From assembly GCF_004000785.1 (NCBI RefSeq), contig NZ_BILX01000016.1, positions 43,467 through 107,466 of the forward strand: a stretch of 64,000 bases of DNA, in the 5' to 3' direction. Shown here piece by piece: positions 24,475 through 32,947 of the stretch. The notes under the pieces are model-generated. The model did no database searches and was not told the origin of the DNA. It saw nothing but the letters and a program-made list of their open reading frames with translations. Origin of the DNA: Paenibacillus ehimensis NBRC 15659 (GTDB lineage Bacteria; Bacillota; Bacilli; Paenibacillales; NBRC-103111). Within the stretch, counting starts at the first letter, position 1, and every line of letters begins with the position of its first letter. Both the position numbers and the translations under genes were made by a program.

Positions 24475-25797
24475 CTATTCCTCGTCCGATTTGCGCCGCG
24501 TGAACATGCGTAGAGGAGTACCCTCAAAACCGAACGCGCCGCGTATTTTATTTTCCAAATATCTCTGATAGGAGAAATGCATCAGCTCCGGATCGTTGAC
24601 GAAGAAAATGATGGTCGGAGGCTTGACCGCCACCTGCGTCGCATAATTGATGCGCAGACGTTTCCCTTTGTCGGTCGGCGGCGGGTTGATAGCTACCGCA
24701 TCGGACACGACATCGTTCAGCACGTGCGTCGCCACGCGCGCCGCATGCTGCTCGGCCACATTGATCACTACCGGGAACAGCTTATGCAGCCGCTGCTTCG
24801 TCTTGGCCGACAAAAACACGACAGGCGCATAGGTCATAAACAAAAAATGGTCGCGGATTTTTTGCGTAAATTGATGCATCGTTTTATCGTCTTTTTCCAC
24901 GATATCCCATTTGTTGACGACAAAGATCGCTGCTTTGCCCGCCTCGTGCGCATATCCGGCAACATGCTTATCCTGCTCGATAATGCCTTCCTCGCCGTCT
25001 ATGACAACCAGCACGACATCGGCCCGCTCGATCGCCTTCATGGCGCGCATGACGCTGTACTTCTCCGTCGTCTCGTATACTTTGCCGCGCTTGCGCATTC
25101 CCGCCGTATCGATGATGACGTACTTTTGCCCGTCCTTCTCAAAAGGCGTATCGATCGCATCGCGCGTCGTCCCGGCCACGTTGCTGACGATGACGCGCTC
25201 CTCTCCCAGGATGGCGTTGACGAGCGACGATTTTCCGACGTTCGGCCGGCCGATCAAAGCGACCTTGATGACATCCTCGCCGTACTCTTCCTCGCTCTTG
25301 TCGGGAAAATGCTTAATGACCTCGTCGAGCAAGTCGCCGATTCCCGTACCGTGGGAGCCGGAGATGCCGACGACTTCGCCGAAGCCGAGGCTGTAAAACT
25401 CGTAAATATCGTCCATCCGCTTCAGATTATCCACTTTGTTGACCGCAACGATCACCGGCTTTTTCGCCCGGAACAGCATTTCCGCCACTTCGCTGTCCGC
25501 CGGTGTAATGCCTGCTTTGGCATCCACCATAAACACGATGACGTCCGCTTCCTCGATGGCGAGCTCCGCTTGAACGCGTACGGACTTCAGGATCTGATCT
25601 TCCCCGTCAATCTCAATCCCGCCGGTGTCGATGACGCTAAACTCGGTGTCCAGCCACTCTCCCCTGCCGTACAGCCGGTCCCTGGTGACCCCCGGTTTAT
25701 CTTCCACAATAGCCAGCTTATCGCCGATAATACGGTTAAATACCGTAGATTTGCCTACGTTCGGACGGCCGACAATCGCTACGATTGGTCTTGCCAT
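24475..25797 (-). CDS. der: Ribosome assembly GTPase Der (EngA)
   Basis: 440 residues from the ATG at 25797 (the ATG at 25806 sits on the ribosome site). Two tandem GTPase domains: first with [17 protein letters not shown] and NKVD; second with [23 protein letters not shown] and NKWD, then the C-terminal KH-like domain ([20 protein letters not shown]). Needed for 50S subunit assembly. Transcription probably starts from an extended -10 promoter about 110 bases upstream. Confidence 0.98.
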   Translation of the reverse strand: MARPIVAIVGRPNVGKSTVFNRIIGDKLAIVEDKPGVTRDRLYGRGEWLDTEFSVIDTGGIEIDGEDQILKSVRVQAELAIEEADVIVFMVDAKAGITPADSEVAEMLFRAKKPVIVAVNKVDNLKRMDDIYEFYSLGFGEVVGISGSHGTGIGDLLDEVIKHFPDKSEEEYGEDVIKVALIGRPNVGKSSLVNAILGEERVIVSNVAGTTRDAIDTPFEKDGQKYVIIDTAGMRKRGKVYETTEKYSVMRAMKAIERADVVLVVIDGEEGIIEQDKHVAGYAHEAGKAAIFVVNKWDIVEKDDKTMHQFTQKIRDHFLFMTYAPVVFLSAKTKQRLHKLFPVVINVAEQHAARVATHVLNDVVSDAVAINPPPTDKGKRLRINYATQVAVKPPTIIFFVNDPELMHFSYQRYLENKIRGAFGFEGTPLRMFTRRKSDEE

Positions 25798-25913
25798 GCA
25801 CTTCATTCCCTTCTTCGACTACCGCAATGTTGCTTCATGTCTCCCTCCGCCCGTTCGGCCGAGGGACATTATGTACAAAGACAAGCCTGTTTTCATGGCT
25901 TGCAAGCTCTGAT

Positions 25914-25922
25914 ATTATATCA
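25914..25922 (-). promoter_or_regulatory. Extended -10 promoter upstream of der
   Basis: Minus strand TGATATAAT (TATAAT at 25914-25919), with TTTACT 18 bases upstream as a partial -35. The gap 25798-25975 also holds a short AAGCC/GGCTT hairpin in the leader. Confidence 0.68.
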
Positions 25923-25975
25923 AAATCGAATTCACAAGTAAATGAACGATACGTTGGAGGCCGGCCTTCCAACCC

Positions 25976-26158
25976 TCAATGCCTTACTAAAATAACGATC
26001 CCGTTCTCCAGATCGTGAGCTGCTGCATCCAAAATCTTTTCGAGCTTAAAGGCTACTTGCTGCTGATGATTCACATCATCCGTGATAAAGATGGGAGCTC
26101 CGCCCGCCACCGTTTGCCGGTTTGCTTCCGTAGCCACCACCGCCATAATTTGTCCCAT
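25976..26158 (-). CDS. Small protein paired with YIEGIA (capping complex subunit type)
   Basis: 60 residues: MGQIMAVVATEANRQTVAGG, then APIFITDDVNHQQQVAFKLEKILDA and a short hydrophobic end IVILVRH. It lies 5 bases downstream of the YIEGIA gene and fits the small partner annotated as a capping complex subunit for YIEGIA in Paenibacillaceae (from memory). Probably soluble. Role inferred from pairing only. Confidence 0.75.
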   Translation of the reverse strand: MGQIMAVVATEANRQTVAGGAPIFITDDVNHQQQVAFKLEKILDAAAHDLENGIVILVRH

Positions 26159-26163
26159 AAGCG

Positions 26164-27117
26164 CTATCCTCCCGCTTTTCCGCCAGTTTGCACATCCGCT
26201 TCGCTTGGCATCCTTACCGCACTTTCCAACACCGGCGAGTTCATCGCCACATGCCGAGCCTTATCCGGATCGGGCTCCTGCGGAAGCAGCAGCACCGCGA
26301 GCCGTCCGTCATTCATGTCCAGCTTGGCCAAAGGAACGAGTGCCGGTTCGCCTTCGTCGCGATGGACGCCCATGATCGTTGACACGTCATGCAGCAGCGC
26401 CTGCCGCTGTCCCGGGTTAGCCAGGGTGACTCTTGCATTTTTGTTTTTGGGCGTAAGCACAAGCCCGATGGCTTTTTTCCGGATGACGTTTTGCGTATCG
26501 CTTAATCCTACGTTCATAATATAAATGTCGTCTACGAACAGATTCGGCCCGTCCAGCCGCACCTGGCCGATGTTCACATTTGCAATGCGGGACAAGGTTT
26601 TGCCCGTCTTGAACAAATTGGTGATCAGAATAGCCCCAATGCCGGCCACGATCCCCCAATACCAAGGGAACACGGTGCCGAAGAACGCCGTGGCAAAGGC
26701 AGTAAAAATGACTAAATAGTTGCGGCCTTCAAACACCATCGCAATCCCTTCGATATAGGTCGCTCCCCGCGGCACCAGCTCCAAGCTGTCAATCTTGCTC
26801 AGCGTCTGGCGCTCCATGTTGCGGACGTCCCGGAACTGCTGGGCCGCCATAGCCAAAAAGGTCATCGCCGTATAGTTCTTATCCAGCAGCGAAGGAACGG
26901 CCACCGATCCGAGCCCCGCCGCAATGACGCCCAAGGAAAGGTGTATGATTTTGCCGTGAGGATAAGTCGGGTATTGCCGGTAATCGGTCCGCAGCATCGT
27001 CAGCCGGGCCAGCACACCGAACAATACGCCCAGTATGATTCCTACGGTATATTTTTGCTCCACCAGCCAAGCCCACACGTCGATCACGTCTCCTTCCTTC
27101 TTGGGCAACAGCTTCAT
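26164..27117 (-). CDS. YIEGIA-family membrane protein (YphB/SeaA-like)
   Basis: 317 residues with several membrane segments in the first 170 (TVGIILGVLFGVLARL, IIHLSLGVIAAGLGSVA, TFLAMAA, FTAFATAFFGTVFPWYWGIVAGIGAILI). The family motif RGATYIEGIAMVFEGRNYL gives the name. The C-terminal part is soluble. The corresponding gene in B. subtilis (yphB, seaA) is linked to spore envelope assembly, a role supported here by neighbouring sporulation genes. Operon with yphA (4 bases upstream) and the 60-residue partner. Confidence 0.85.
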   Translation of the reverse strand: MKLLPKKEGDVIDVWAWLVEQKYTVGIILGVLFGVLARLTMLRTDYRQYPTYPHGKIIHLSLGVIAAGLGSVAVPSLLDKNYTAMTFLAMAAQQFRDVRNMERQTLSKIDSLELVPRGATYIEGIAMVFEGRNYLVIFTAFATAFFGTVFPWYWGIVAGIGAILITNLFKTGKTLSRIANVNIGQVRLDGPNLFVDDIYIMNVGLSDTQNVIRKKAIGLVLTPKNKNARVTLANPGQRQALLHDVSTIMGVHRDEGEPALVPLAKLDMNDGRLAVLLLPQEPDPDKARHVAMNSPVLESAVRMPSEADVQTGGKAGG

Positions 27118-27121
27118 CCTG

Positions 27122-27760
27122 TCAGTCGTTCTCCGGCTCTCTGCCGGTCCTCATCCTTTGCCGCACACGCTTATAAGCCAGTTTGCTCCCTGCAACCATC
27201 CCTTCCATTAGCAGGGACCAGCCTCGGGCTGCAAAGACCGTCAGCCACCACTCGTCTTGAAATCCCGCTTGCCCGAGCGTCATCGCCACCTGTTCCCGGT
27301 GCGCGCAGGCGGACATGGCATCGCCGATCAGAAGTCCGAGCGACAGCCCTGCGATCTGCAGCGGAGGCCAACGCAGCAATGCCGCTGCCAAAACACCAAC
27401 GCTTGCGGCAACAGTCCATTCCGAGCTGAGCCAAATGACCGCAGGCATCAAATGAAGCGTCTCTTTCAGGAAGAAATAGACCGATCCCAGCAGCAAGGCA
27501 ATGGAGAGCAAATGGAACCGGTACAAAAAGCTCGGTGTCCGTATCATAACCAAGAGCGAAACAGCCAGCAGCAGCAGAGTGCAGCCATATACCCGGATCC
27601 CGCCCAAGTCCGTGTTCCACCGCATAAAGGAGATCCAAAGCATAAAAAAAAGAAGTAGACTCGCAGGAGTTATACCTCTTAATATGACGTTCTTCCAGCC
27701 ACTGGCGAACAAAATCAGCGCAACGACGATTAGCAATAAGGACACGTAACCCGCATTCAT
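27122..27760 (-). CDS. yphA: YphA-like membrane protein
   Basis: 212 residues with about six hydrophobic segments (for example YVSLLLIVVALILFASGW, LLLFFMLWISF, TLLLLAVSLLVMI, LSIALLLGSVYFFL) and a basic tail RVRQRMRTGREPEND. Length, topology and position beside the YIEGIA gene match B. subtilis yphA. ATG after GGGTGAGAGCGA. Function unknown. Confidence 0.8.
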   Translation of the reverse strand: MNAGYVSLLLIVVALILFASGWKNVILRGITPASLLLFFMLWISFMRWNTDLGGIRVYGCTLLLLAVSLLVMIRTPSFLYRFHLLSIALLLGSVYFFLKETLHLMPAVIWLSSEWTVAASVGVLAAALLRWPPLQIAGLSLGLLIGDAMSACAHREQVAMTLGQAGFQDEWWLTVFAARGWSLLMEGMVAGSKLAYKRVRQRMRTGREPEND

Positions 27761-27835
27761 TCGCTCTCACCCGCAGAAAAAGCTTGTTCCTCTTTTTCCT
27801 TAGTATGGCTTTCTTTATGTAGTTTTAGTCAATCC

Positions 27836-28906
27836 TTACGCGTAGCCCGACCGCTTTGCGTAAGTGGAAATATCGATTCCCCGGACCGAGCACCATGCTG
27901 CCGTTTCCGACGTAATGACGACCGGAAGTTCGTGCAGGACTTCAATTCGGGAAGCGCCTAACGCCGTCATCAACAGCCGGAGCTCGTTATGCCATGATAT
28001 GATTTGATCGATTAGCGCCTCGGTTCCCGATGTACGCAGCACTCGCAGCATCGCTCCGGCCATCCCGACCGCCGAAGCACCGAGCGTTAAGGCTTTGCAT
28101 ATCTCAAGCGCGCCTGTTATTCCGCCTGTCGCTACGACCGCCACATCCGGACGGTCCATACGCCGCTTAGCCTCCAATACTTCCAACAGCGCGATGCTGG
28201 TCTTGCAGCCCCAGTCGTTAAGCCAGTCCATCGGCAGATCGCGCCGGGCATTCTCGATTGCGGCAAAATTAGTGCCTCCCGCACCGCCGACATCGATGCA
28301 ACCAACTCCGCAGCCGATCAGCTTCTCGGCGCTTTCCCGGACCATCCCGAAGCCGACCTCTTTAACGATTACGGGAACACCCGCCCGTTCGACGATCGTC
28401 CGGATCCGATCGAGCATTCCCCGGAAATCTCTGTCCCCTTCGGGCATGATCAGCTCCTGCATGACATTCAGGTGGATTTGAAGCCCGTCGGCCTGCAGCA
28501 TGTCCACCGCTCTTAGCGCTTGCTCCAGCGTCGCTTCGCTGCCAAGATTGCCAAATACGACGCCTTGCGGGTTTATCTTTCTTACGATACGGTAGCTTGC
28601 GGCCGTTTCCGGGTTTTTGATCGCGGCCATCTGCGAGCCTACGGCCATAGCCAGCCCCGTCTCTCGAGCTGCGACGGCAAGCTCCCGGTTAATTTCTTCG
28701 GTCTCGCGGGCTCCTCCAGTCATCGCATTAATAACAATCGGCGAGCTCAATAGGAGTTCGCCGATTCGGGTATGCAATGCTATGGATTCCGAAGAAATAC
28801 CGGGGAGACAATTATGGAGCAGCTTAATATCGCGGAAGCCCTGCTCGCCGCTTTGCCCAAGCCGGAGCGCATGATGAACATGCTCCATTTTTCGCGGTAT
28901 GCGCAC
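27836..28906 (-). CDS. fni: Type 2 isopentenyl-diphosphate delta-isomerase
   Basis: 356 residues, FMN- and NADPH-dependent isomerase of IPP and DMAPP. Signatures: RKMEHVHHALRLGQSGEQGF at the start, NAMTGGARETEEINRELA (about residues 59-76), AVGSQMAAIKNPE, NLGSEA, VKEVGFGMVRESAEKL and GGAGGTNFAAIENAR. GTG start at 28906, with AGAGGA 7-8 bases upstream. It supplies precursors for the heptaprenyl chain made by HepS/HepT. Confidence 0.96.
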   Translation of the reverse strand: MRIPRKMEHVHHALRLGQSGEQGFRDIKLLHNCLPGISSESIALHTRIGELLLSSPIVINAMTGGARETEEINRELAVAARETGLAMAVGSQMAAIKNPETAASYRIVRKINPQGVVFGNLGSEATLEQALRAVDMLQADGLQIHLNVMQELIMPEGDRDFRGMLDRIRTIVERAGVPVIVKEVGFGMVRESAEKLIGCGVGCIDVGGAGGTNFAAIENARRDLPMDWLNDWGCKTSIALLEVLEAKRRMDRPDVAVVATGGITGALEICKALTLGASAVGMAGAMLRVLRTSGTEALIDQIISWHNELRLLMTALGASRIEVLHELPVVITSETAAWCSVRGIDISTYAKRSGYA

Positions 28907-28939
28907 CCCTGATTCCTCTTTTCGTCTATAGACAGCGGT

Positions 28940-30157
28940 TTACTTGAATTTGCTCAGCTTGTCGCCAAAACGCTCTCCGAGCGTCAGGTTCAGGCCTTGG
29001 AGTTCTTCGTGGGAAACGGATTCCCGTTTCGGCGCACGCTCTCTTTCAGCTCTCGGTTCGCGGGCCGGCGCTTCTTCTGTTTCTTTGATGCTGAGCGAAA
29101 TGCGCTTCTCGTCCAGGTTCATGTCCAATACTTTCACTTGAACCTCTTGACCTTCCTTCAGCACTTCGAACGGCGTTGCAATGTGACGGTGTGCGATTTG
29201 GGAAATATGAACCAAGCCCTCAACGCCCGGAGCCACTTCGATAAACGCGCCGAATTGCACGATCCGTTTAACCGTACCGGTAACGATATCTCCGATGTTG
29301 ATTTTGTTTTTTACGGACTCCCAAGGTCCCGGCTGCGTTGCTTTGATGCTCAAGGAGATGCGCTCATTGGCCGGATCCAATTTCAGAACTTGAACGCGGA
29401 CTTGATCGCCTTCCTTCACGACTTCGGACGCGTGCTCGACATGATGCCAAGCCATCTCAGAGATATGAACGAGTCCGTCCACGCCGCCGATATCGACGAA
29501 GGCGCCGAATTGCGTCAAACGTTGAACCGTACCCGTCAGCTCTTGACCGACAGACAGTTTGGCAATCGTTTCTTGCTTCTTCGCTTCGAACTCTTCATCC
29601 AGCACGTCTTTTTGCGAAAGAATGACTTTGTTTTTCTCGCGGTCCATTTCTTTCACGCGCAGACGCAGCGTGCGGCCTTTGTAATCGCTGAAATCTTCGA
29701 CGAATGTGCGCTCAACCATGGAAGCCGGAACGAATCCGCGCAGACCTACGTCTACGACAAGACCGCCTTTTACCACTTCGGCGACTTTCGCTTCGAGGAT
29801 CGTTTTGTTTTCCATATCGGCCGCAAGCTTCTCCCACGATTTCTCGCTGTCGATGGCGCGTTTGGAAAGCACGAGCTTTTCTTTGTTGTCATCGATGGTA
29901 AGAACTTTCAGTTCGATGTCTTGACCGACTTGCACGATCTCTTCCGCATTGTCCAATTGGACGGACGAAAGCTCGCGCACGGGAACGATGCCGTCGTATT
30001 TGTAGCCTACGTCGACAACCGCTTGATCCGCATCCACTTTAATGACTTTGCCGGTAACGATGTCGCCTTTTTTGATAATGTTGACATTCGCCATGGACTC
30101 TTCCTGAGATACCTCTGCGGATTGAACTTCTTGATCGAATTTTGTTTCTTCTGACAT
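28940..30157 (-). CDS. ypfD: S1-domain protein YpfD (30S ribosomal protein S1 homologue)
   Basis: 405 residues from the ATG at 30157; GGAGG is 10 bases upstream, and the in-frame TTG at 30163 is too close. Four S1 RNA-binding repeats are visible, beginning near GDIVTGKVIKVDADQAVVD, ILEAKVAEVVKGGLVVDVG, GQELTGTVQRLTQFGAFVDI and GDIVTGTVKRIVQFGAFIEV; the last two are the best conserved (VEGLVHISQIAHRHI). A charged tail follows. Gram-positive homologue of S1 with four, not six, repeats. Confidence 0.95.
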   Translation of the reverse strand: MSEETKFDQEVQSAEVSQEESMANVNIIKKGDIVTGKVIKVDADQAVVDVGYKYDGIVPVRELSSVQLDNAEEIVQVGQDIELKVLTIDDNKEKLVLSKRAIDSEKSWEKLAADMENKTILEAKVAEVVKGGLVVDVGLRGFVPASMVERTFVEDFSDYKGRTLRLRVKEMDREKNKVILSQKDVLDEEFEAKKQETIAKLSVGQELTGTVQRLTQFGAFVDIGGVDGLVHISEMAWHHVEHASEVVKEGDQVRVQVLKLDPANERISLSIKATQPGPWESVKNKINIGDIVTGTVKRIVQFGAFIEVAPGVEGLVHISQIAHRHIATPFEVLKEGQEVQVKVLDMNLDEKRISLSIKETEEAPAREPRAERERAPKRESVSHEELQGLNLTLGERFGDKLSKFK

Positions 30158-30248
30158 GTCCAATTACCCTCCTTAAACAACCTGACAACGTGTAATGTAT
30201 TTGGATAAAAAATTTACTTCATCATTTTCTTAAGTATGCCACAATTTA

Positions 30249-30830
30249 TCATTTCGATTCGTGCTGCTTGACCATGCTTCGGATCGTGCTCATGATTTTG
30301 TCGGTCGCCTGTTCCAAGCCTTCCGAACCGCTGTTCTCAAATTCGCTCAAATCGACTGGCGGACCATAAACGACCTTCATTGGCCGAAACGGCTTATAAT
30401 TGCCGATGATGGCTGCCGGAATGACTACAGCCCCGGTCTTCAATGCCAGGCTGGCCGCTCCCTTTTTACCCATGCCTCCCGCGTTGCTGCGCGTCCCTTC
30501 CGGGAAAATGCCCATGATTTCCCCGTCTTTAAGCAGCTGCATCGACAAGCGGATCGACTCTTTGCTGACACCACCGCGCTTGACGGGAAATGCCGCTATT
30601 CTCGGTAAAACATACCCTAAAACGGGAACGTCGAACAACTCGGCCTTGGCCATATAATGCACCTTTCGCTTCAGCGGGCTGCCCATCAGCGGCGGGTCCC
30701 AGTTGCTGGTGTGGTTGCCGCACAGAACGACTGCGCCTTCGGCGGGAATGTTCTCGACTCCTTCCGCCCGCAAAAAAAACACGGTGCGGAACAAAACGCG
30801 AAATACCCCTCGTAAAAAGACGTACAACAT
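30249..30830 (-). CDS. plsC: 1-acyl-sn-glycerol-3-phosphate acyltransferase PlsC
   Basis: 193 residues from the ATG at 30830, one base after the cmk stop with GGGGGG upstream. Makes phosphatidic acid. NHTSNWDPPL carries the H-x4-D motif (residues 38-47), FPVKRGG and FPEGTRSNAGGMGKKGAA the substrate motifs, and VIPAAIIGNY the fourth. A hydrophobic N-terminus anchors it. Works after PlsY, also in this window. Confidence 0.93.
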   Translation of the reverse strand: MLYVFLRGVFRVLFRTVFFLRAEGVENIPAEGAVVLCGNHTSNWDPPLMGSPLKRKVHYMAKAELFDVPVLGYVLPRIAAFPVKRGGVSKESIRLSMQLLKDGEIMGIFPEGTRSNAGGMGKKGAASLALKTGAVVIPAAIIGNYKPFRPMKVVYGPPVDLSEFENSGSEGLEQATDKIMSTIRSMVKQHESK

Positions 30831-30831
30831 G

Positions 30832-31512
30832 CTACTGCCCCCCACCGACCCGGAGCCTGCAAAGCTCCAAAATGCGATCCACCACTTGCGGTATCGTCAT
30901 ATCGGTCGTATCCAGCAGCACGGCATCGGGCGCTTTCACAAGCGGTGAAGCCTCGCGTTGCTCGTCCATCCGGTCCCGCTCCGCAATATCGCGCTCCAAT
31001 CTCTCAAGCGTGATATCCGGCTGCGAATCGCAAATTTCTTTGAACCGGCGCTGGGCGCGGACACTGACGCTTGCGGTCAAAAACACCTTGACCTCGGCGT
31101 CCGGCAACACATGACTGCCGATATCCCGGCCATCCATGACAATTCCTTTGCTTCGGGCCATTTCCTGCTGTTTGGCGGTAAGGATACTGCGAATTTCAGC
31201 GATGGAAGCGATTCTGGAGACGTTTCCGGTCACTTCCGCAAGGCGGATCATGCCCGTTACGTCTTCGCCATCGACAAAGACCATTTGGCCATCGCTGCCC
31301 GGTACCAAGCGAATGTCCATACGGCCTGTGAGCGCAATCATGTCCGAGATCTGTTCCGCTTGAAGGCCTTCCCGTAAAATCTTCCAGGTCACGGCTCGGT
31401 ACATGGCTCCCGTATCGACATAAACGAAGCCGAGCGCACCGGCGACCAGACGAGCGATCGTACTTTTCCCCGCTCCCGCCGGACCGTCGATTGCGATGTT
31501 AAACTTTTCCAA
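30832..31512 (-). CDS. cmk: Cytidylate kinase
   Basis: 226 residues. Phosphorylates CMP and dCMP. TTG start at 31512 with AAGGAGG 7 bases upstream. P-loop IDGPAGAGKSTIARLVAG (residues 8-25), YVDTGAMYRAVTW, the CMP-binding insert, and MDGRDIGSHVLPDAEVKVFLTAS. Full length. A sigma-A promoter and unusual hairpins lie in the 121 bases upstream. Confidence 0.97.
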   Translation of the reverse strand: MEKFNIAIDGPAGAGKSTIARLVAGALGFVYVDTGAMYRAVTWKILREGLQAEQISDMIALTGRMDIRLVPGSDGQMVFVDGEDVTGMIRLAEVTGNVSRIASIAEIRSILTAKQQEMARSKGIVMDGRDIGSHVLPDAEVKVFLTASVSVRAQRRFKEICDSQPDITLERLERDIAERDRMDEQREASPLVKAPDAVLLDTTDMTIPQVVDRILELCRLRVGGGQ

Positions 31513-31547
31513 GATGCGGCCTCCTTACAAAATGAAGCGGACGAGCA

Positions 31548-31574
31548 GCCTGAAAAAAAAACAGGCCGAAGCCT
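31548..31574 (-). promoter_or_regulatory. Two mutually exclusive hairpins in the cmk leader
   Basis: Minus-strand RNA: AGGC-UUCG-GCCU (31563-31574) followed by G and nine U (31553-31561) looks like a minimal terminator with a stable UUCG loop. The overlapping GCCUG (31562-31566) can instead pair with CAGGC (31548-31552), placing the U9 run in a loop. The two cannot form together. Could end the upstream DUF5359 transcript or act as an attenuator on cmk. Confidence 0.6.
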
Positions 31575-31586
31575 CGAACGAAGAAA

Positions 31587-31616
31587 ATTATACCATAGTT
31601 TAGCCGTGGATTGCAA
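31587..31616 (-). promoter_or_regulatory. Sigma-A promoter of cmk
   Basis: Minus strand: -35 TTGCAA (31611-31616), 18-base spacer, -10 TATAAT (31587-31592). Start would be near 31580, so the hairpin pair at 31548-31574 would be at the very 5' end of the transcript. Confidence 0.75.
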
Positions 31617-31633
31617 AACTCGCGTGTCCTCCA

Positions 31634-31867
31634 TTATTTCCCTTCCGCGGCCTGAAGCCCGGACATGGAATAAGGAAGCCCCTCCAGCTGTTCCACCTTC
31701 ACTAAAACATAGCGGATTCTCGGGTTTAGAAGCAGTAATTGGGATGCGACCAAAGCAATGGCGCACCCGACCAATGCCCCGGCAATCCACCGTTCCGCCC
31801 GCTGGGCAAACTGCAAAAATAATTCTTCGTACCTATCGTCCGATTCATTTTGATTCTTTGTATTCAT
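31634..31867 (-). CDS. DUF5359 (YpfB-like) small membrane protein
   Basis: 77 residues: a charged N-terminus (MNTKNQNESDDRYEELFLQF), one membrane segment (WIAGALVGCAIALVASQLLLL, residues 27-47) and a short outer tail. Same location as B. subtilis ypfB between cmk and the PilZ gene ypfA. Function unknown. Confidence 0.8.
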   Translation of the reverse strand: MNTKNQNESDDRYEELFLQFAQRAERWIAGALVGCAIALVASQLLLLNPRIRYVLVKVEQLEGLPYSMSGLQAAEGK

Positions 31868-31933
31868 TCGCGTTCACCCTGCCCCATCCAATATTTGGGG
31901 GATAGTGTGCCCGCCGCGCCAGGCGATTATGTA

Positions 31934-32587
31934 TTATCTTTTACGGAAATCAAGCTGCCGCTCAAAGCAGTACCGGATAATTTTTTGACGGTCCCGGTCC
32001 GTGATCTCCGAAAAACGCATCATGACCTGCTTTTTGCCCGTTTCCAGCTCTTTCACGCGCACGATTTCGCTCTTGAACGGCACGTGCTCAATCTGGCCGT
32101 TTTTAAACGGAACAAGCAGCCAGCACTCGACGGTGTGGCCAGACTCGACCGGCACGTAGCCTTCGCATAGAAACGATATGCCTCCGCCCCCGACATCGTC
32201 GGTTAGCGATACGAACTGCAGCTGCTCCGAGAATTTCACGGCGATTTCGAGTATGGCCGGCACACGCAAAAAGCTGCGGCGCTGCACTTTCGTAATCGAT
32301 TCGGGATCCGGTTTTTTGATCAGAACAAGCCGGATCACATCATCGGAAAATCCGAGTACGGATGAGTTGAAGTAGTTCTTGACGCCGCCCTCGGTTATAA
32401 AATAAACGGAAAGCTCGTCGCCCGGGTACAAACGCTTCAGCTTCCCCGATTTGTCATGAATAGGAACTTCCATGCTGATATACGCATCCGAGACGTCTGC
32501 AATCCTGGATTTATATTCCTGCTTCGCCTCTTCGTCATCGATCGAATTGATTTGGATAAAAAGCGTCTGGTTTACTTTCGGCAGCAA
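31934..32587 (-). CDS. PilZ-domain protein YpfA/MotI-like, c-di-GMP receptor family
   Basis: 217 residues from a TTG at 32587 (GGAGG 8 bases upstream); the longer frame adds 60 low-complexity residues with no ribosome site. YcgR-like N-domain to about residue 95, then PilZ. The first c-di-GMP motif RxxxR is present (RRSFLR, R104 and R108). The second, normally [D/N]xSxxG, reads DVGGGG (131-136), so Ser is replaced by Gly. B. subtilis MotI binds c-di-GMP and inhibits flagellar motility. The altered motif may weaken binding. Confidence 0.87.
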   Translation of the reverse strand: MLPKVNQTLFIQINSIDDEEAKQEYKSRIADVSDAYISMEVPIHDKSGKLKRLYPGDELSVYFITEGGVKNYFNSSVLGFSDDVIRLVLIKKPDPESITKVQRRSFLRVPAILEIAVKFSEQLQFVSLTDDVGGGGISFLCEGYVPVESGHTVECWLLVPFKNGQIEHVPFKSEIVRVKELETGKKQVMMRFSEITDRDRQKIIRYCFERQLDFRKR

Positions 32588-32632
32588 TCGGCTCACCTCC
32601 CCGGAATGTAAACTTCGATAAGTCCAAGCTTT

Positions 32633-32641
32633 ATTATAGCA
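32633..32641 (-). promoter_or_regulatory. Extended -10 promoter of the PilZ gene
   Basis: Minus strand TGCTATAAT (TATAAT at 32633-32638), about 45 bases before the TTG start. No clear -35. Confidence 0.6.
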
Positions 32642-32747
32642 CGTGAAGAGAATATGGGAAGGGGTGCGCGATCCGCGTTCGGAGTTTTGTTGGCTGCTTC
32701 TTTGGAGGGTTGCGGGACGATGGGAGGGACGGTGGCGCGGCCTGCGG

Positions 32748-32856
32748 CGAAATCGCGATTGGCTCATGCTCAGACACGTTTTGACCCGGTCCCATGGAAC
32801 AATTTTCCTGTGGAATTGGGACTAGGTCAAAAAACTCGCCGCCAATCGCGATTTCG
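32748..32856. repeat. Palindromic element with perfect 16-bp ends
   Basis: CGAAATCGCGATTGGC at 32748-32763 is repeated inverted at 32841-32856. Inside, TTTTGACC/GGTCAAAA and a shorter CCCA/TGGG pair in register, so the whole 109 bases can fold into one long hairpin. No ORF inside. This is the main content of the 360-base gap 32588-32947, together with the PilZ promoter and the ypeB terminator. It looks like a miniature palindromic repeat, but copy number cannot be judged. Confidence 0.75.
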
Positions 32857-32893
32857 CCTTCGGCTCATCCCCCCCGCATCCTAATACAAAAGC

Positions 32894-32920
32894 AAAAAAG
32901 CCCGAACGCATCGGGCTTTT
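32894..32920 (-). terminator. Terminator of ypeB
   Basis: AAAAGCCCGA/TCGGGCTTTT hairpin with a 6-base loop and T runs on both sides, so possibly bidirectional; 28 bases past the ypeB stop. Confidence 0.9.
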
Positions 32921-32947
32921 GGGAGAGGACTAAAAAAATACGAAACA

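Noticed and set aside
24577..25941. Long plus-strand open frame opposite der
   Set aside because: Antisense to a complete, conserved GTPase gene; composition is typical of an opposite-strand shadow in GC-rich coding DNA.
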